Source: Acidobacteriota bacterium (GTDB lineage: Bacteria; Acidobacteriota; Holophagae; Acanthopleuribacterales; Acanthopleuribacteraceae). Taken from it: DNA of 64,000 nt. Both the position numbers and the translations under genes were made by a program. The stretch lies in the NCBI GenBank assembly GCA_020439745.1, contig JAGQSC010000050.1:248001-312000 (forward strand), written 5' to 3'. The first letter of the stretch is position 1. Each line of letters opens with the position of its first letter. Below are positions 52,092 through 63,100 of the stretch, in pieces. The notes beneath the pieces are model-generated. The model searched no databases, was not told where the DNA came from, and saw only the letters and a program-made list of their open reading frames with translations.

Positions 52092-54437
52092 TCACTGCAT
52101 GGTGATTTGAACGGGGTCACTGGCCACAAATGCCTTGGGTAGACGCGCTTGAATCTGGTGTGAGCCTTTTGAAAGCGGTAACCGCACTTCGTAAGGGTAG
52201 GCCGCCGTCTGGAACAGTTTGCCGTTCACCCACCACTCGATGTGCGCAACCTTGGGTTCCACCTCGGCCCGCAAGGCAATCGACTGGAATCGGGTGGGTG
52301 TTTCGGGATCGCTGGCAATGCGACTACCGTCAGAGGGCGATTGAATGGCCAAGCGAATCGGTCCCCGCTGTGATTTTGGCGGTGGGGCCAGGTTCCGTCT
52401 GGCTGCCCACACGGCGTATTCGGGGGCCAGGTTCAGAAAGTCGCGAGACACGATCTGATCGGTCGGCGTGTATTCGTTGGCAACTTCCCCTGTTTCCCGA
52501 TCAATAGCCAGCTTCACGTGTGCCGCACATTCGCCCACCAAGTCAGGCGATACATACTCCACAATCTGAGAGGCACAGGATTCCGTGGCCCGCAGTCCCG
52601 TCCAAGCACAGATATTGGTGGCCACCAGGCTACTGGGCGGCTCAAAGGGCACGGTCGCCACCCCCACAGATGCTTCGGGCTCCAATGCCTCAAAGATTTG
52701 GTGCACCAGGCGTGCCGCCACCAGCCCCCCTACCCGATTCATCTTCTGCCAGTCCTTGTCGCCGAGCCAGGCACCTACCAGGTACCGACTGGAATAGGCT
52801 ACACACCATGCGTCGCGGAAACCTTGTGAGGTCCCGGTCTTTACCGCCACGGGAAACTGGTACTCCAACGGACCCTTACGCGGGAAACTAGGTAGACGTG
52901 CTTGAGGGTCGGAAAGAAACAGCGAAATCAGACGCGCGATATCGGCGGGCATCACGTCTGTGGCTTGCACTTCCTGATCACGAAACCATTTCAGCTCGAT
53001 CTGTTTTCCGTCATTGGCCAAGGCCGTGTAGGCACCGACTACCTGCTCCAGGCTGCAGTACAACCCTCCGACCGCGGTACCCAGACCGTACGCTTCAGGG
53101 TGATCGTTCTGGTCGGCCAACCGCAATTGCTGAAATCGAGTGAACATTTGGGCCGATCCCACCCGTCGCATCAAGGCGACAGCAGGAATGTTGCGGCTGT
53201 TGGCAAGCGCTCGGCGTACCAAAAGCGGACCCAAATAGTCGTCGTCATAGTTGGAGACGGTGTATTGACCTGAGGGATGGACCAAGTGAATGGGCAGATC
53301 GGCCAGGATTTCCTGAGGTTTCAGGCAACCGGTCTCCATGGCGTAGGCAAACAGGAAGGGCTTCAAGACACTTCCCGTGGATCGGGGAATACGCGCATAG
53401 TTCAAGCGACCCCCATTGGCAACGTCGTCATAAAAGGCCGAACCCACGTACGCCAACACCTCCCCATTGGTCACATCCAAGACGATGGCTGCCACATTAC
53501 CGGCACCCAGTCCGCGGTAACTTGAAACGTGTTGATAGGCCAGTTGATCTACCTGGTCTTGTACATCCAGATCCAAGCTGGTGCGGACGGGCCGATCGTA
53601 AGCCAGACCACGGGCCTCCTCCTGTATTCTGAGAATGGCGTGCACGCTGTGAAAGGGCCGTGCTTCCTTGATCGGTGCACCGATGGAGGACAACTGACTC
53701 AGGGCCACGTGATACTCGTCGTCATTCATCCAGGCGAGTTGGTGCACCCGTGCGAGCACTATTTTGGCGCGTTCACGGGCACGAATTAGACCCTGCCTGC
53801 GAAACAGGTTCATGTCACTGGGCGCCTGTGGCAGGGCTGCCAACACCGCCGCCTCAGCCCACGATAGATCTACGAGTGGCTTGCGGAAATATCGGCGAGC
53901 GGCATAGGCCACCCCGTGAATGCGATTGCCCATGGGCACAATGGTCAAATACTGGTCCAGCACGGCACGGCGTCCAAAGGTCCGGGTCAAACCCCGAGCC
54001 ACAAACACTTCTTCGAGTTTTTTGCGGTAGGTACGTGGCCCCTGCTGTTGCATGCGAGCCACCTGCATGGCGATGGTCGATCCTCCTTGTCGGGACGCCC
54101 CATTCAAGTTGTTAAAGAAGGCGCGACCCAATGCATGAACATCCACCCCACCGTGATCCCAAAAGCGGTGGTCTTCAATGGCCAAGAAACAATGCTCAAT
54201 GCGTTGCAGGTCGCCAGAAACGGGCCAGAACCCAACCGTGGCACCTTCGCCCTCGCTGAGGAAGCGACCCTGTCGGTCCTCTAACAACAGAGTGGCTTCG
54301 GTGGGTTGCAACACGACCTGCGCCTGCACGCGCCACCAGGTAATGAGCAAGAACCCACATGGCAGCAGCAACGCTGCCAATCCCCACCGGTAGTGGCGTT
54401 TGAGCCATCGAAGGCCCAAATGCAAGCGATGTTTCAC
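52092..54437 (-). CDS. pbpC: Penicillin-binding protein 1C
   Basis: A 781-residue bifunctional enzyme from GTG 54437 (GGAAGGGAA upstream). A transmembrane helix (WGLAALLLPCGFLLITWW) is followed by the glycosyltransferase-51 domain: catalytic Glu in AIEDHRFWDHGG (about 88) and GGSTIAMQVARM (about 120). The transpeptidase domain has SVLK (about 352), SRN (about 413) and KTGTS (about 532). The C-terminal BiPBP_C-like beta domain ends the protein. PbpC is typically encoded with alpha-2-macroglobulin, as here; the pair is thought to repair and guard the periplasm when the envelope is breached. Confidence 0.95.
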   Translation of the reverse strand: MKHRLHLGLRWLKRHYRWGLAALLLPCGFLLITWWRVQAQVVLQPTEATLLLEDRQGRFLSEGEGATVGFWPVSGDLQRIEHCFLAIEDHRFWDHGGVDVHALGRAFFNNLNGASRQGGSTIAMQVARMQQQGPRTYRKKLEEVFVARGLTRTFGRRAVLDQYLTIVPMGNRIHGVAYAARRYFRKPLVDLSWAEAAVLAALPQAPSDMNLFRRQGLIRARERAKIVLARVHQLAWMNDDEYHVALSQLSSIGAPIKEARPFHSVHAILRIQEEARGLAYDRPVRTSLDLDVQDQVDQLAYQHVSSYRGLGAGNVAAIVLDVTNGEVLAYVGSAFYDDVANGGRLNYARIPRSTGSVLKPFLFAYAMETGCLKPQEILADLPIHLVHPSGQYTVSNYDDDYLGPLLVRRALANSRNIPAVALMRRVGSAQMFTRFQQLRLADQNDHPEAYGLGTAVGGLYCSLEQVVGAYTALANDGKQIELKWFRDQEVQATDVMPADIARLISLFLSDPQARLPSFPRKGPLEYQFPVAVKTGTSQGFRDAWCVAYSSRYLVGAWLGDKDWQKMNRVGGLVAARLVHQIFEALEPEASVGVATVPFEPPSSLVATNICAWTGLRATESCASQIVEYVSPDLVGECAAHVKLAIDRETGEVANEYTPTDQIVSRDFLNLAPEYAVWAARRNLAPPPKSQRGPIRLAIQSPSDGSRIASDPETPTRFQSIALRAEVEPKVAHIEWWVNGKLFQTAAYPYEVRLPLSKGSHQIQARLPKAFVASDPVQITMQ

Positions 54438-54438
54438 G

Positions 54439-57400
54439 TCATTCCCTTCCGGAAATCATCACCAGCTGCCCACGTGAATGGCCGTTCACACTGAGCTGAT
54501 ACATCAATTCGGCCCGTGCCGGTGGTTGTGTATACGCACCGGCGAACATGGCCTTCAGACGTAGATAAAAATCGTAGGTTCCGGCAGGCAGTTCGTCGTA
54601 GTAGTAGGTGATTCGGTCATCTGTAAATCGCACGTAGCTCGGCTCCAACGTATTGGACTGCGAGGGATTCGCTTCGGGAGGAGCCGTGGCTAATCTGGGG
54701 TTCAGCGGATCCAATCCCGCCGCAAAAGGTACCTCAATAGCCACATAGAACCGGTCTTCAGGGTTGACCACACGCGTGTGATCTTCCACCACCTGACCCA
54801 CAGACAGTTCATGGGCGTCGGTATCTTTGACATTGAGATGTGTCTCTAACGAGTCGCCATAGACGCGCCAATCACGACTCACTGCAAACCCATTGGTTTG
54901 GGGTTTCATGTTCTTGCCTGCAATCATGGGCAGGTACTGTAGGCGTTGCCACACCAACACGGCCTTGTCCGCACTCTTCAACGTCATCGGCCCTTTGAAG
55001 GCCTCAGAAATGTCCTCACTTACAAAAGCGGTTGCACCCAGATCTACGGTTCTGGAGCTGCCGTCACTTCGCGTCAGAGACAATTGCCCGCCAATAGCGG
55101 GTCCACTCTCCATCATTTCCTTCAAGGCAATCATGGCGGCTGCGTTGGCGTTGGTGCTGCCCCAGCCATCGCCCTGACCCCGCTCCAAAATGGCGGTCTT
55201 CAACAACGGGAGTGCTTCGTGCTGTGGGTTCACCGAACCCAATCCACGAGCTACTTCGGCTAGTGTCTTTACCTCGCTAGAGTGGAGAGGACCGCCCCAA
55301 GACCTGGAACGATATTGCAAGCCTTTTAGAACGCGCACACCCTGATGATTGGTGAACTCCAAGCTCTTCTCCAGATCATCGACCATACGGGTCATGACGT
55401 CATTTTGAAGACCTGCTCCAGCCAAGGCGCGAAGAATACGAGCCTCGCTTTCCAAGTCCATGGATCGGCCGCGGGCAGCCAACTCAAAGGCATAACCTTG
55501 ATCCATCTTGCCCGCTCGTGCCAATACCGCCAAGGCGGCGCTGCGTTCGCCATAGGCATGGCTTTGAATCACGGTTCGCGAATCAGACCGCAAAGAGCGG
55601 TCCAATGCATCCATCGCGCGAGCCAGCATTTGGGCGTCCACCTGGAATCCAGCGTCTTTGGCTTCCAGCAGGAAGTCGACGACATAGGCCGTTAACCCTA
55701 CATAGCCCCGAGACCCGGGCCAGTAGCCAAAAAGCCCTTCATCATTCTGTGCTTCCAACAGGAACTGAGTGGTTTCAACCATCCATTGCTTCAAGAGTTC
55801 AACACGGCTTTTCGCGCCAATCTTGTCCAGCCACTGAGCCATTGCGATTTCAGGATAGAGCCGTGAAACCCGTTGTTCCGCGCATCCGTGCGGGTAGCGC
55901 CTCAAATAATCCAGTCCCACCATCACGCGGACCAGAGCGGGATCTGCGGCTACCAACATCGACCGACGGAGCGTGCCGTCCACCACGGCAGCGCCCGGAT
56001 TCAACACATCGATTTTGGTTTCAGGTTCCAGTAGCCTGATGTCCTGCTCAAAGGTCCAAGGACGATCTGGCATCACCGGCAACGAGACTTGAAAGGCGTC
56101 TTTGGCCGCATCGGATGAGCGCTCTACCGCCATCTTGATCATGATGTTGGTTGGGTTCTCGCCTGGGGCAGCCGCCATTTGGGTTACCTCAAACGAGCGC
56201 AACAAAGGCAGCGGCGTATTGGGTTGCCATTGGATGTTCGACGTCAAGTCATCCTTCGCTTTCAGACCGGTCACATCAAAGGCCACTCGCCCTTCACCGC
56301 CCAACCCTTCCACGACGCGACCTATGCCGCCTGCCACCATCAAGTCACCGGGTCGTACAAAACGTGGAAGCGCAGTTTGAACAATCACGGGCAACCGAAT
56401 CGCCAACCGGGACTTGGCCCAACCAAACCGGCTCTTGCCATCGGTGGCAATGGCTCTCACAGCAAATTCCGTCAGGTTATCAGGCAACGCCACTTCGACT
56501 TCCGCCACACCATTTCTAACCTCAATCGAGTGATTGTAGTAAGGCACCGTTTTGAAGTTCTTTCTCACCGTAACCTGATCAAATAGGGATTCCTCAGATC
56601 GAGGTGCACCATCACCACCCGGCGACTCCTCGAGTGGGAACGCACCCCAAACATCGTTGCGGCCATCGCGGATTCGGGTCCAGCGGTAGCCCTCTCTTAA
56701 AAAGGCTGGTACAGGATCCAAATCCATTTCCTGCGACAACGCCAATACCGCCCGATCCACCAACCACAGAGTCACTTCACCGTCCAGAGGCGCGCCCTCG
56801 GGATCTTTGAGTTCAATGCCCACGGTCATCGTGGAGCCAGGCAGGTTTTTGGTGGGATGGGTCAGGTTCAATTGAAGTTGATAGCCCAACGGTTTCACGT
56901 TGAGCCACGAGGATGAGCCCACTGTTTTAGGACGGAGCAGTTGATCGTCGGACGTCTCGCCTTTCAATCGTCCCCGCATCGCCAGCACGTACACGGGAAT
57001 ACGCGGCGCCATTTCTGGCTTAACCTGCAGCTTGTACACGCCCTGTCCATTCGCAATACTCACCCATTGATACAAGGTTTCGTCTTTGTCCTCTACAACG
57101 ACCAGGGCGCGACCTGACTGAAATGGGCTCTTAAGAACCAATTGAGCTGTGTCGCCAGGCTCATAGCGTTTTTGGTCCCAAACCACATCAAAGACCAGGT
57201 CTTTCTTCTTCTCCCAGGCAATGGGCGTGTCACCCAGAATCAGGACATCGGCTGTTACGAGCTGCAGACGGCCCAATTGATCGCGTGCCGACAGCTCCAA
57301 GACATAAACGCCTGACTCTTTCACGTCAATTTGGTGCACCACGGCCTTGGCTTCAGAGGTAAAGGCCAATTCTTCGATCATCTGATCCACAACATCGGTC

Positions 57401-60111
57401 TGGTATTTGGCGGGCCCTGTGGTGAAATCACTGTCGATGAGGCTGGAATGCCATTCTCGCCGGTACACGCGCAATCGGCCATTGTGGCCAGCAAGTGGCT
57501 CACCATCAAAACCCAGCACAATCGTCTCGGGACGCAATACCGTGGTGTCTTTCAGTAACCGCTCGGTTTTGATACCAATCGCAAAGGGTGGTAGCGCCAA
57601 CACCCGCTTGGTGGCCGTTACGGTTTGCTCGTCGGCGCCTTGGACGGTGGCTTCCACAATGTAACGACGCGCTCCGCTTTCCAGTTCCTCGCTGGGATCG
57701 ATTTCTATGGAAGCGCTACCATGCTCATCAGTACGGGCAAAATGCTGTTGCGTCTCTTGTGAAATCGGCGGCATCGATCCTCGAAACCGTTCGTCCGACG
57801 AGAACAGGAACCCAGGGAAAAGTTTAGGTTGGAACCGATAAGCAAAAGGCGTCACCGCCCACCGCACCTCATGATCAGCCACCCGACCCCCGGCATAGAA
57901 CTCAGCCGTGAGGTCGATCTGAAAAGGTCTATCCAAGGGCACTTCGTCTGGGCCATCCAACAACACTTCAAACCGGGGAATGCGATAGGCCTCTTTCTCG
58001 AAACGCGCATATCCCATCCAGAAATCACCGGACACTTCGTGAATGGTGATGTCATAGGCTCCGGTTGGCGGATCGTCCACCTGAAAGCGGTGGTAAAAGC
58101 TACCATAAGGAGTAACTTCCAGTGGATAAGACCACTGGTTGTCGCCCGGCCCTTGTATTTCAAGGGTGTAGGTACCCCCATCGGGGATTTCGAGTTTGTT
58201 GCCCGTAATCGTGCGAATATAGCCCTTGATGTGGACCTCGTCCTCAGGACGGTACATGGGGCGTTCCGGCGCAATGAATGCGCGGTACTCGACTTCTTTT
58301 TTGTAGGCTTGAGGGGTGTTACTGAGCCAAGAAAGGAAACGAGCACCCATGCCGTACCAATGGTTGTCTTGAAAAACCGGCGGCGGGTTATCGGGGTCGA
58401 TCACCAAATAGTCTGCACCCAATCTCGCAGATATGCGGGCTACATAGATTTCGGAAGCCTCGCGGTGCTCAAATCGGACCATGCCATCCACACCAGTCGT
58501 CCCTTTGAAAACGATGTGTCGCGTGCCGTCGGCCTCGTCTGGTCCCTCCACAACTACTTCCACACCGGCCAACGGTTCGGCTTTACGCAATGAGGTTGCA
58601 AAGAAGACCACACCACCTTCCTCCTCGACGGTGGTCAGGTTCAGATCGGTCACCTGAACACGAACATATCGGCGGTTCGTGTCCGTACCCAGTTGGCGCA
58701 TACCGATCAGGTAGGTTCCAGGTTGATTCTTTCCCGAGATCTTGGACAACACAGTGGAAATATCCAAGCCAAACCGAGTCTCACCCTTATTCTGCTTGAG
58801 GGGTGTGGGTACCACTTGAGAATCCAAGGGACTTCCCAAGATCTGAATCTGTTGCGCCATGGACTGTGCGTATTCCGGTTCCTCACCCGGTCCGGGCGGA
58901 CGTGTATCCTCGTTGACCACCAGACCTCGATTGGGAAAAGGCCAGAAATTGCGGTCCAAGGCATTGACCTTGTAAATGCGTACATCCACAGCGTCTACGC
59001 CGTTCCCTTCCAGGGGTAGTTCTTGCGGACCATAGCGCTCCACGACTCCTTGTACCTGCTGCCAATTGAGAAACGGAGTGGGTGCCTTATAGCTAAAAAA
59101 CACTCGAGAAGGTTCAAAGGCGTCAAGCGTACGCCCTGCCGTGTCCACAATATCCGTATGTCGCAAACTGAGCCGATACAAGGTTTCACGTTCGCATTCG
59201 AATTGAAGGAGCACGCGATTCCCGACCAGTTCTAGATGCAATTCTCGGACTTCCGGCTCGAACTGAACCAAACGTTTCATTTCAGGTACACTCAAATCGG
59301 CGGGTTGCGCGCTGAACTCTAAAAATAGGGGCGTTCGATGGGTGCCCGCCTCAAGGACCTGTTGTGTGCTGTATTGGCTACCACTTGCTGCAATCGGGTA
59401 GCGCAAATGACCCGTGCCCACAGCGGTCAACTGGAACTTGGGCTTGGTAGACATGCGGTATTTAGCCAGTGAACGATCACCAGAGGTGGCCAGACGAAAT
59501 ACCACGTCAATGGCTTTTCCGTATCCAATAGGTCGATTGAGCTGAACAATATAGGCCGCCCGATCATTGAGCGAGGCTCGCTCCAACGACTTAATATTGA
59601 AATCCCTGCGCGTGATGATTTCGTCGGCTTCAGAGGCCAGGCCGGGAAGATCTCTAACCTCGATCGTCACCATGTTTGCCAGTTGCATGGGATCCAAGGG
59701 ATAGGGAAACCAGAAGGTCAAATCGGTCAGTGGGTCAAGTTGAGATTGCCCCGCTTTAGGTGCCATGTCTACCGGTGCTGCCATGAAGGTGGTTCGGGTG
59801 AAGCGCTCGCGTCCTGCCTCAATGGAGAACGTTTCCAAGGCTGGCCAGGGAATGGTGGGGGAAAACTGAAGGGTACGGGCATCGAGCCAGCGCCATTCAC
59901 CTGGGTGATCTGGTGTTAGGTCTACCACACCGTCAGGCCTATCCAATGGACCACCATTTTCGGGACCTGCATCTTTGGGATAAAACAGCGTAATCGGATC
60001 ATAGCCACGTAGGAAATCTCCAGGCACACAAGTTAGATCTTTTTGACCAAGAAGATGGGATTGGCCCAATGCAAGCGGCAGAAAGAAAAAAAGCCCAACG
60101 ATCGATCTCAT
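54439..60111 (-). CDS. Bacterial alpha-2-macroglobulin with thioester motif
   Basis: A 1890-residue protein from ATG 60111 (GGAGGA upstream). The signal peptide (IVGLFFFLPLALGQ) lacks a lipobox Cys, so it is probably soluble in the periplasm or secreted, unlike lipoprotein YfhM of E. coli. Macroglobulin domains fill the first 1200 residues (for example YRAFIAPERPMYRPEDEVHI). The thioester motif CAEQ is at residues 1410-1413 in YPHGCAEQRVSRLYPE, within the helical thioester domain. It traps attacking proteases by covalent thioester transfer after bait cleavage. It overlaps the upstream gene by four bases and is one base from pbpC. It is longer than the usual 1500-1650. Confidence 0.95.
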   Translation of the reverse strand: MRSIVGLFFFLPLALGQSHLLGQKDLTCVPGDFLRGYDPITLFYPKDAGPENGGPLDRPDGVVDLTPDHPGEWRWLDARTLQFSPTIPWPALETFSIEAGRERFTRTTFMAAPVDMAPKAGQSQLDPLTDLTFWFPYPLDPMQLANMVTIEVRDLPGLASEADEIITRRDFNIKSLERASLNDRAAYIVQLNRPIGYGKAIDVVFRLATSGDRSLAKYRMSTKPKFQLTAVGTGHLRYPIAASGSQYSTQQVLEAGTHRTPLFLEFSAQPADLSVPEMKRLVQFEPEVRELHLELVGNRVLLQFECERETLYRLSLRHTDIVDTAGRTLDAFEPSRVFFSYKAPTPFLNWQQVQGVVERYGPQELPLEGNGVDAVDVRIYKVNALDRNFWPFPNRGLVVNEDTRPPGPGEEPEYAQSMAQQIQILGSPLDSQVVPTPLKQNKGETRFGLDISTVLSKISGKNQPGTYLIGMRQLGTDTNRRYVRVQVTDLNLTTVEEEGGVVFFATSLRKAEPLAGVEVVVEGPDEADGTRHIVFKGTTGVDGMVRFEHREASEIYVARISARLGADYLVIDPDNPPPVFQDNHWYGMGARFLSWLSNTPQAYKKEVEYRAFIAPERPMYRPEDEVHIKGYIRTITGNKLEIPDGGTYTLEIQGPGDNQWSYPLEVTPYGSFYHRFQVDDPPTGAYDITIHEVSGDFWMGYARFEKEAYRIPRFEVLLDGPDEVPLDRPFQIDLTAEFYAGGRVADHEVRWAVTPFAYRFQPKLFPGFLFSSDERFRGSMPPISQETQQHFARTDEHGSASIEIDPSEELESGARRYIVEATVQGADEQTVTATKRVLALPPFAIGIKTERLLKDTTVLRPETIVLGFDGEPLAGHNGRLRVYRREWHSSLIDSDFTTGPAKYQTDVVDQMIEELAFTSEAKAVVHQIDVKESGVYVLELSARDQLGRLQLVTADVLILGDTPIAWEKKKDLVFDVVWDQKRYEPGDTAQLVLKSPFQSGRALVVVEDKDETLYQWVSIANGQGVYKLQVKPEMAPRIPVYVLAMRGRLKGETSDDQLLRPKTVGSSSWLNVKPLGYQLQLNLTHPTKNLPGSTMTVGIELKDPEGAPLDGEVTLWLVDRAVLALSQEMDLDPVPAFLREGYRWTRIRDGRNDVWGAFPLEESPGGDGAPRSEESLFDQVTVRKNFKTVPYYNHSIEVRNGVAEVEVALPDNLTEFAVRAIATDGKSRFGWAKSRLAIRLPVIVQTALPRFVRPGDLMVAGGIGRVVEGLGGEGRVAFDVTGLKAKDDLTSNIQWQPNTPLPLLRSFEVTQMAAAPGENPTNIMIKMAVERSSDAAKDAFQVSLPVMPDRPWTFEQDIRLLEPETKIDVLNPGAAVVDGTLRRSMLVAADPALVRVMVGLDYLRRYPHGCAEQRVSRLYPEIAMAQWLDKIGAKSRVELLKQWMVETTQFLLEAQNDEGLFGYWPGSRGYVGLTAYVVDFLLEAKDAGFQVDAQMLARAMDALDRSLRSDSRTVIQSHAYGERSAALAVLARAGKMDQGYAFELAARGRSMDLESEARILRALAGAGLQNDVMTRMVDDLEKSLEFTNHQGVRVLKGLQYRSRSWGGPLHSSEVKTLAEVARGLGSVNPQHEALPLLKTAILERGQGDGWGSTNANAAAMIALKEMMESGPAIGGQLSLTRSDGSSRTVDLGATAFVSEDISEAFKGPMTLKSADKAVLVWQRLQYLPMIAGKNMKPQTNGFAVSRDWRVYGDSLETHLNVKDTDAHELSVGQVVEDHTRVVNPEDRFYVAIEVPFAAGLDPLNPRLATAPPEANPSQSNTLEPSYVRFTDDRITYYYDELPAGTYDFYLRLKAMFAGAYTQPPARAELMYQLSVNGHSRGQLVMISGRE

Positions 60112-63100
60112 GGTTGATCCTCCATAAAGGCGCGGACGACTGTTTCAGGTATTTCTGTCTCCGTTTTCCGTCCAAAAAGAGCCAATTGGTAGGCGGTCGG
60201 CCTCAAGCCACCTCGTACTGCGATGTGGTAGGTTCCCGCAGGTAAGTCTCGTATCAAGACAGCCCCTTCCTCTATCAGCCGCATGTCCGTTCCAAACAGG
60301 GACAAGGTAATGGGACCGCCATCAGAAATGGCACCCATGCCAATCTTCTTCATCCCGGTGGTGGTCAATTCATAGGCATGAACTCGAGACGGCTGGAGCC
60401 AACGTTTTGGATTCACACCATCGTCTAGAGGTAAGGCGGCAAAGTGGGCGACTTCCATGAACCCGCCGGTTTCGCCGGGCCGCAAGCGTACATTGATCTG
60501 GTAAGTAGCGGGATCGAGAGGTATGGCCACATCTAATCGCGAACCTGACTCAAAATGCACGCAGACCCCGCCTCGAAAAATCCCAAACGACAAGGGCAAA
60601 TCGGAGGTAAACCGATACATTTCCGGCTCTGTGACGTCCAGCGTCCAGCCATTCAGCCGACCGCTCAACACCCAACTGCCGGGCTCTTTGTGTTCTGACG
60701 TCATCATAGGTCGAGGGAAGATGGGTTGGTAGGGTGTGTCTTCCTCCCATATGAGGTACCACCCTGCATGCGGTGGCAGATCCAGCCAGCCACCCACGTG
60801 TTCACCTATTTCTAGCTGATCAAGGGGTTTAATGGCTCCTGCATGGGTCAAGAACCGAGCACCTTGGGCACCACCCAATGCGCGTAACTGGCGATCTGAC
60901 GAGCCTTTCACAGGCAACCTCACGCTATCGACATGGTTCCCGATGCCCTCGAACGGTTGTGCGAGATCCACGATGATGGATTGAGCCGGAGGATTTGTCA
61001 GCAAGACCACCGGAGAAGCCACTTGGGCACTCAGGTTATAAAGAGTCACCTGATCGATGGGATGATCGGGTATCCACTGACACGCTCGGTGGTCGGCCAT
61101 TTGAACCGATGATTGCGCCTTCGACGTCGCAGCCGCCATCACTTGAGGTGGTAAGGTCAACTCATACCATCCATGGTCCATTGGGACACGGGCCACTTCA
61201 CCGGGCTCTAGCGCTTGGAATTGCTCACTGGAACGCATCTTGACCACCCGCAAGTCAAGGCGCGTCCATGCACGATCCGAGTTCGTGTTCCAGAATCTTG
61301 CGTATTGGCCACTTCGAGCAGGAATCCAGGTCTTCAAAGAGCCTACGATCACATCAGGCCAAGAAATGTCGGTCCCGTAGGCAGCCCCCACGTCCACTGA
61401 AGGCGAGGATGCCACCACCAGATCATCATCAGACGCGTCGATCAAGACCACAACCTGGTTCAGCCCTTCCACATCCAGGCTCAAGTGGTCTGATAGTCTC
61501 AGCGGATTCATCCGGATGCGCTTGTCGGCGATTACCCAAGCTGAGCCCCCGGATAGATCGACCGTTGTGGTTCGGTGAAAACCGCGACTGGATTCGGTGG
61601 CCACCCCTATGGGCTGCTCGGCAATCCATGTAGCGGGTTCGGCAGATGTCAGTCGATGTCGGCCGGCCGACAAAGTGCTGGATGGCTGCGCGACGGATTC
61701 AAATGACAACACGTCGCCTTTCAATTCGAAATCGGTATTATCGGAACAGGGGCAGGCAACGGTTATAGACGCACCCGCTTCCATGAGCCACTGTGCCTCG
61801 CCCAATGGAAACCGCGTTACCCCGTGATGGGAGGTCACACTCATCGGTCCGGGGCATCCCGCCACCTGTACCACCGCTTCCTGGTCACTGGACAATTGCA
61901 CCTCAACCACATCCACAGGTTCTTCAGGCACATATTCAAATGCCAGCGATTCGGGCTGCACGGTCACCGTTCGAAACGGCTTGACGCTCAGATTTACCGG
62001 ACCATTTTGGCGGCCATGTGCAGTCAGCATCAATCGATAAGTGCCGGTCTCCAGAAACACGGGCAAGTCAATGTTCCAGTCATTTCCAGCATCATCTTGA
62101 GCTGCAACGAGCTGACCTTGTTGATTGTAGAGTTTTACTTGGATATCGGTCCTACCCTCCGATTGAATACGCGCCCAAGTGGCATCACCCACCGACAAGG
62201 TGACTTCGGCGGGCAAACGGTCCAAGGTCTTGGGGGCGTCAATGGCCAATACATCGGTATCCATACGCCACTCATAATTAAAAAAATCATCCTCGTCCAA
62301 GCGCTCAAGCTTGATCCGGTACTCGCCAGGCTCCAACAGGACCTGTTCCAGAATGCCACCCACAGCAATGAATTCCGTGGGTCCAAAACCAGAAAGTTTC
62401 ATCCCCTTGGTCAAGTGGATAGATACCGGAAGCTGCGCCGGAACCCGCAGTTGGAAGATGTCGGGGTCACCTTTGCGCCATTGGTGTTTGACGGCCGTAT
62501 TGAGGTGGGCTACATGGGGGCCCTTACCCTCTCGAGTAGGTGGCGGTAGGATCTCCGAAAATGAGATGAGCCGACGGCTCTCCACGTCGAAGGGCAATGA
62601 GATCAGTCGATAGGCGCCTGGCTCCAGTTCCACTTCCTGCAGGGTGTTATCGGACCGCAATACGATGGGCCACTGATCGTGATCTTCGATCCGAGTGGCA
62701 AAACTCTTGCCCAAACCCAACGACTGAAATTGATAAGTGCCCTTCTTTTTGATCTGGAACGGTACGGCAACGGCTTGATCGCGATCTAGTTGATATCGCG
62801 CCACCTCATCCGTCAATAAAGGTTGACCTTGTTCCAGCTCAGAACGCTGAAGACGCAATCCCATTCGGCCTTTGGATTGGCCCCTGGGTCCTGCTATCAC
62901 CAGGTATTCACCTTTACGGTGGTAACTTTGAACCAGCGCATTTCGGCCAATCCCATTCTCAGATGCAGAAAAAATGTGCGGGTTCATCCTGGTCCTGATG
63001 ATCAGGTCGGATGCGAGTCTTCCTGTGGTTTCTAAACGGTACAATCCATCTTCGTCGACTTGCAACAGGAAGTAGGCCCTTTCACCCCGTTCATAGTTTC

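Noticed and set aside
57829-58593. 254-codon open frame on the plus strand
   Set aside because: It is fully antisense to the alpha-2-macroglobulin gene, shows no domain pattern and is low-complexity by composition; a shadow frame.
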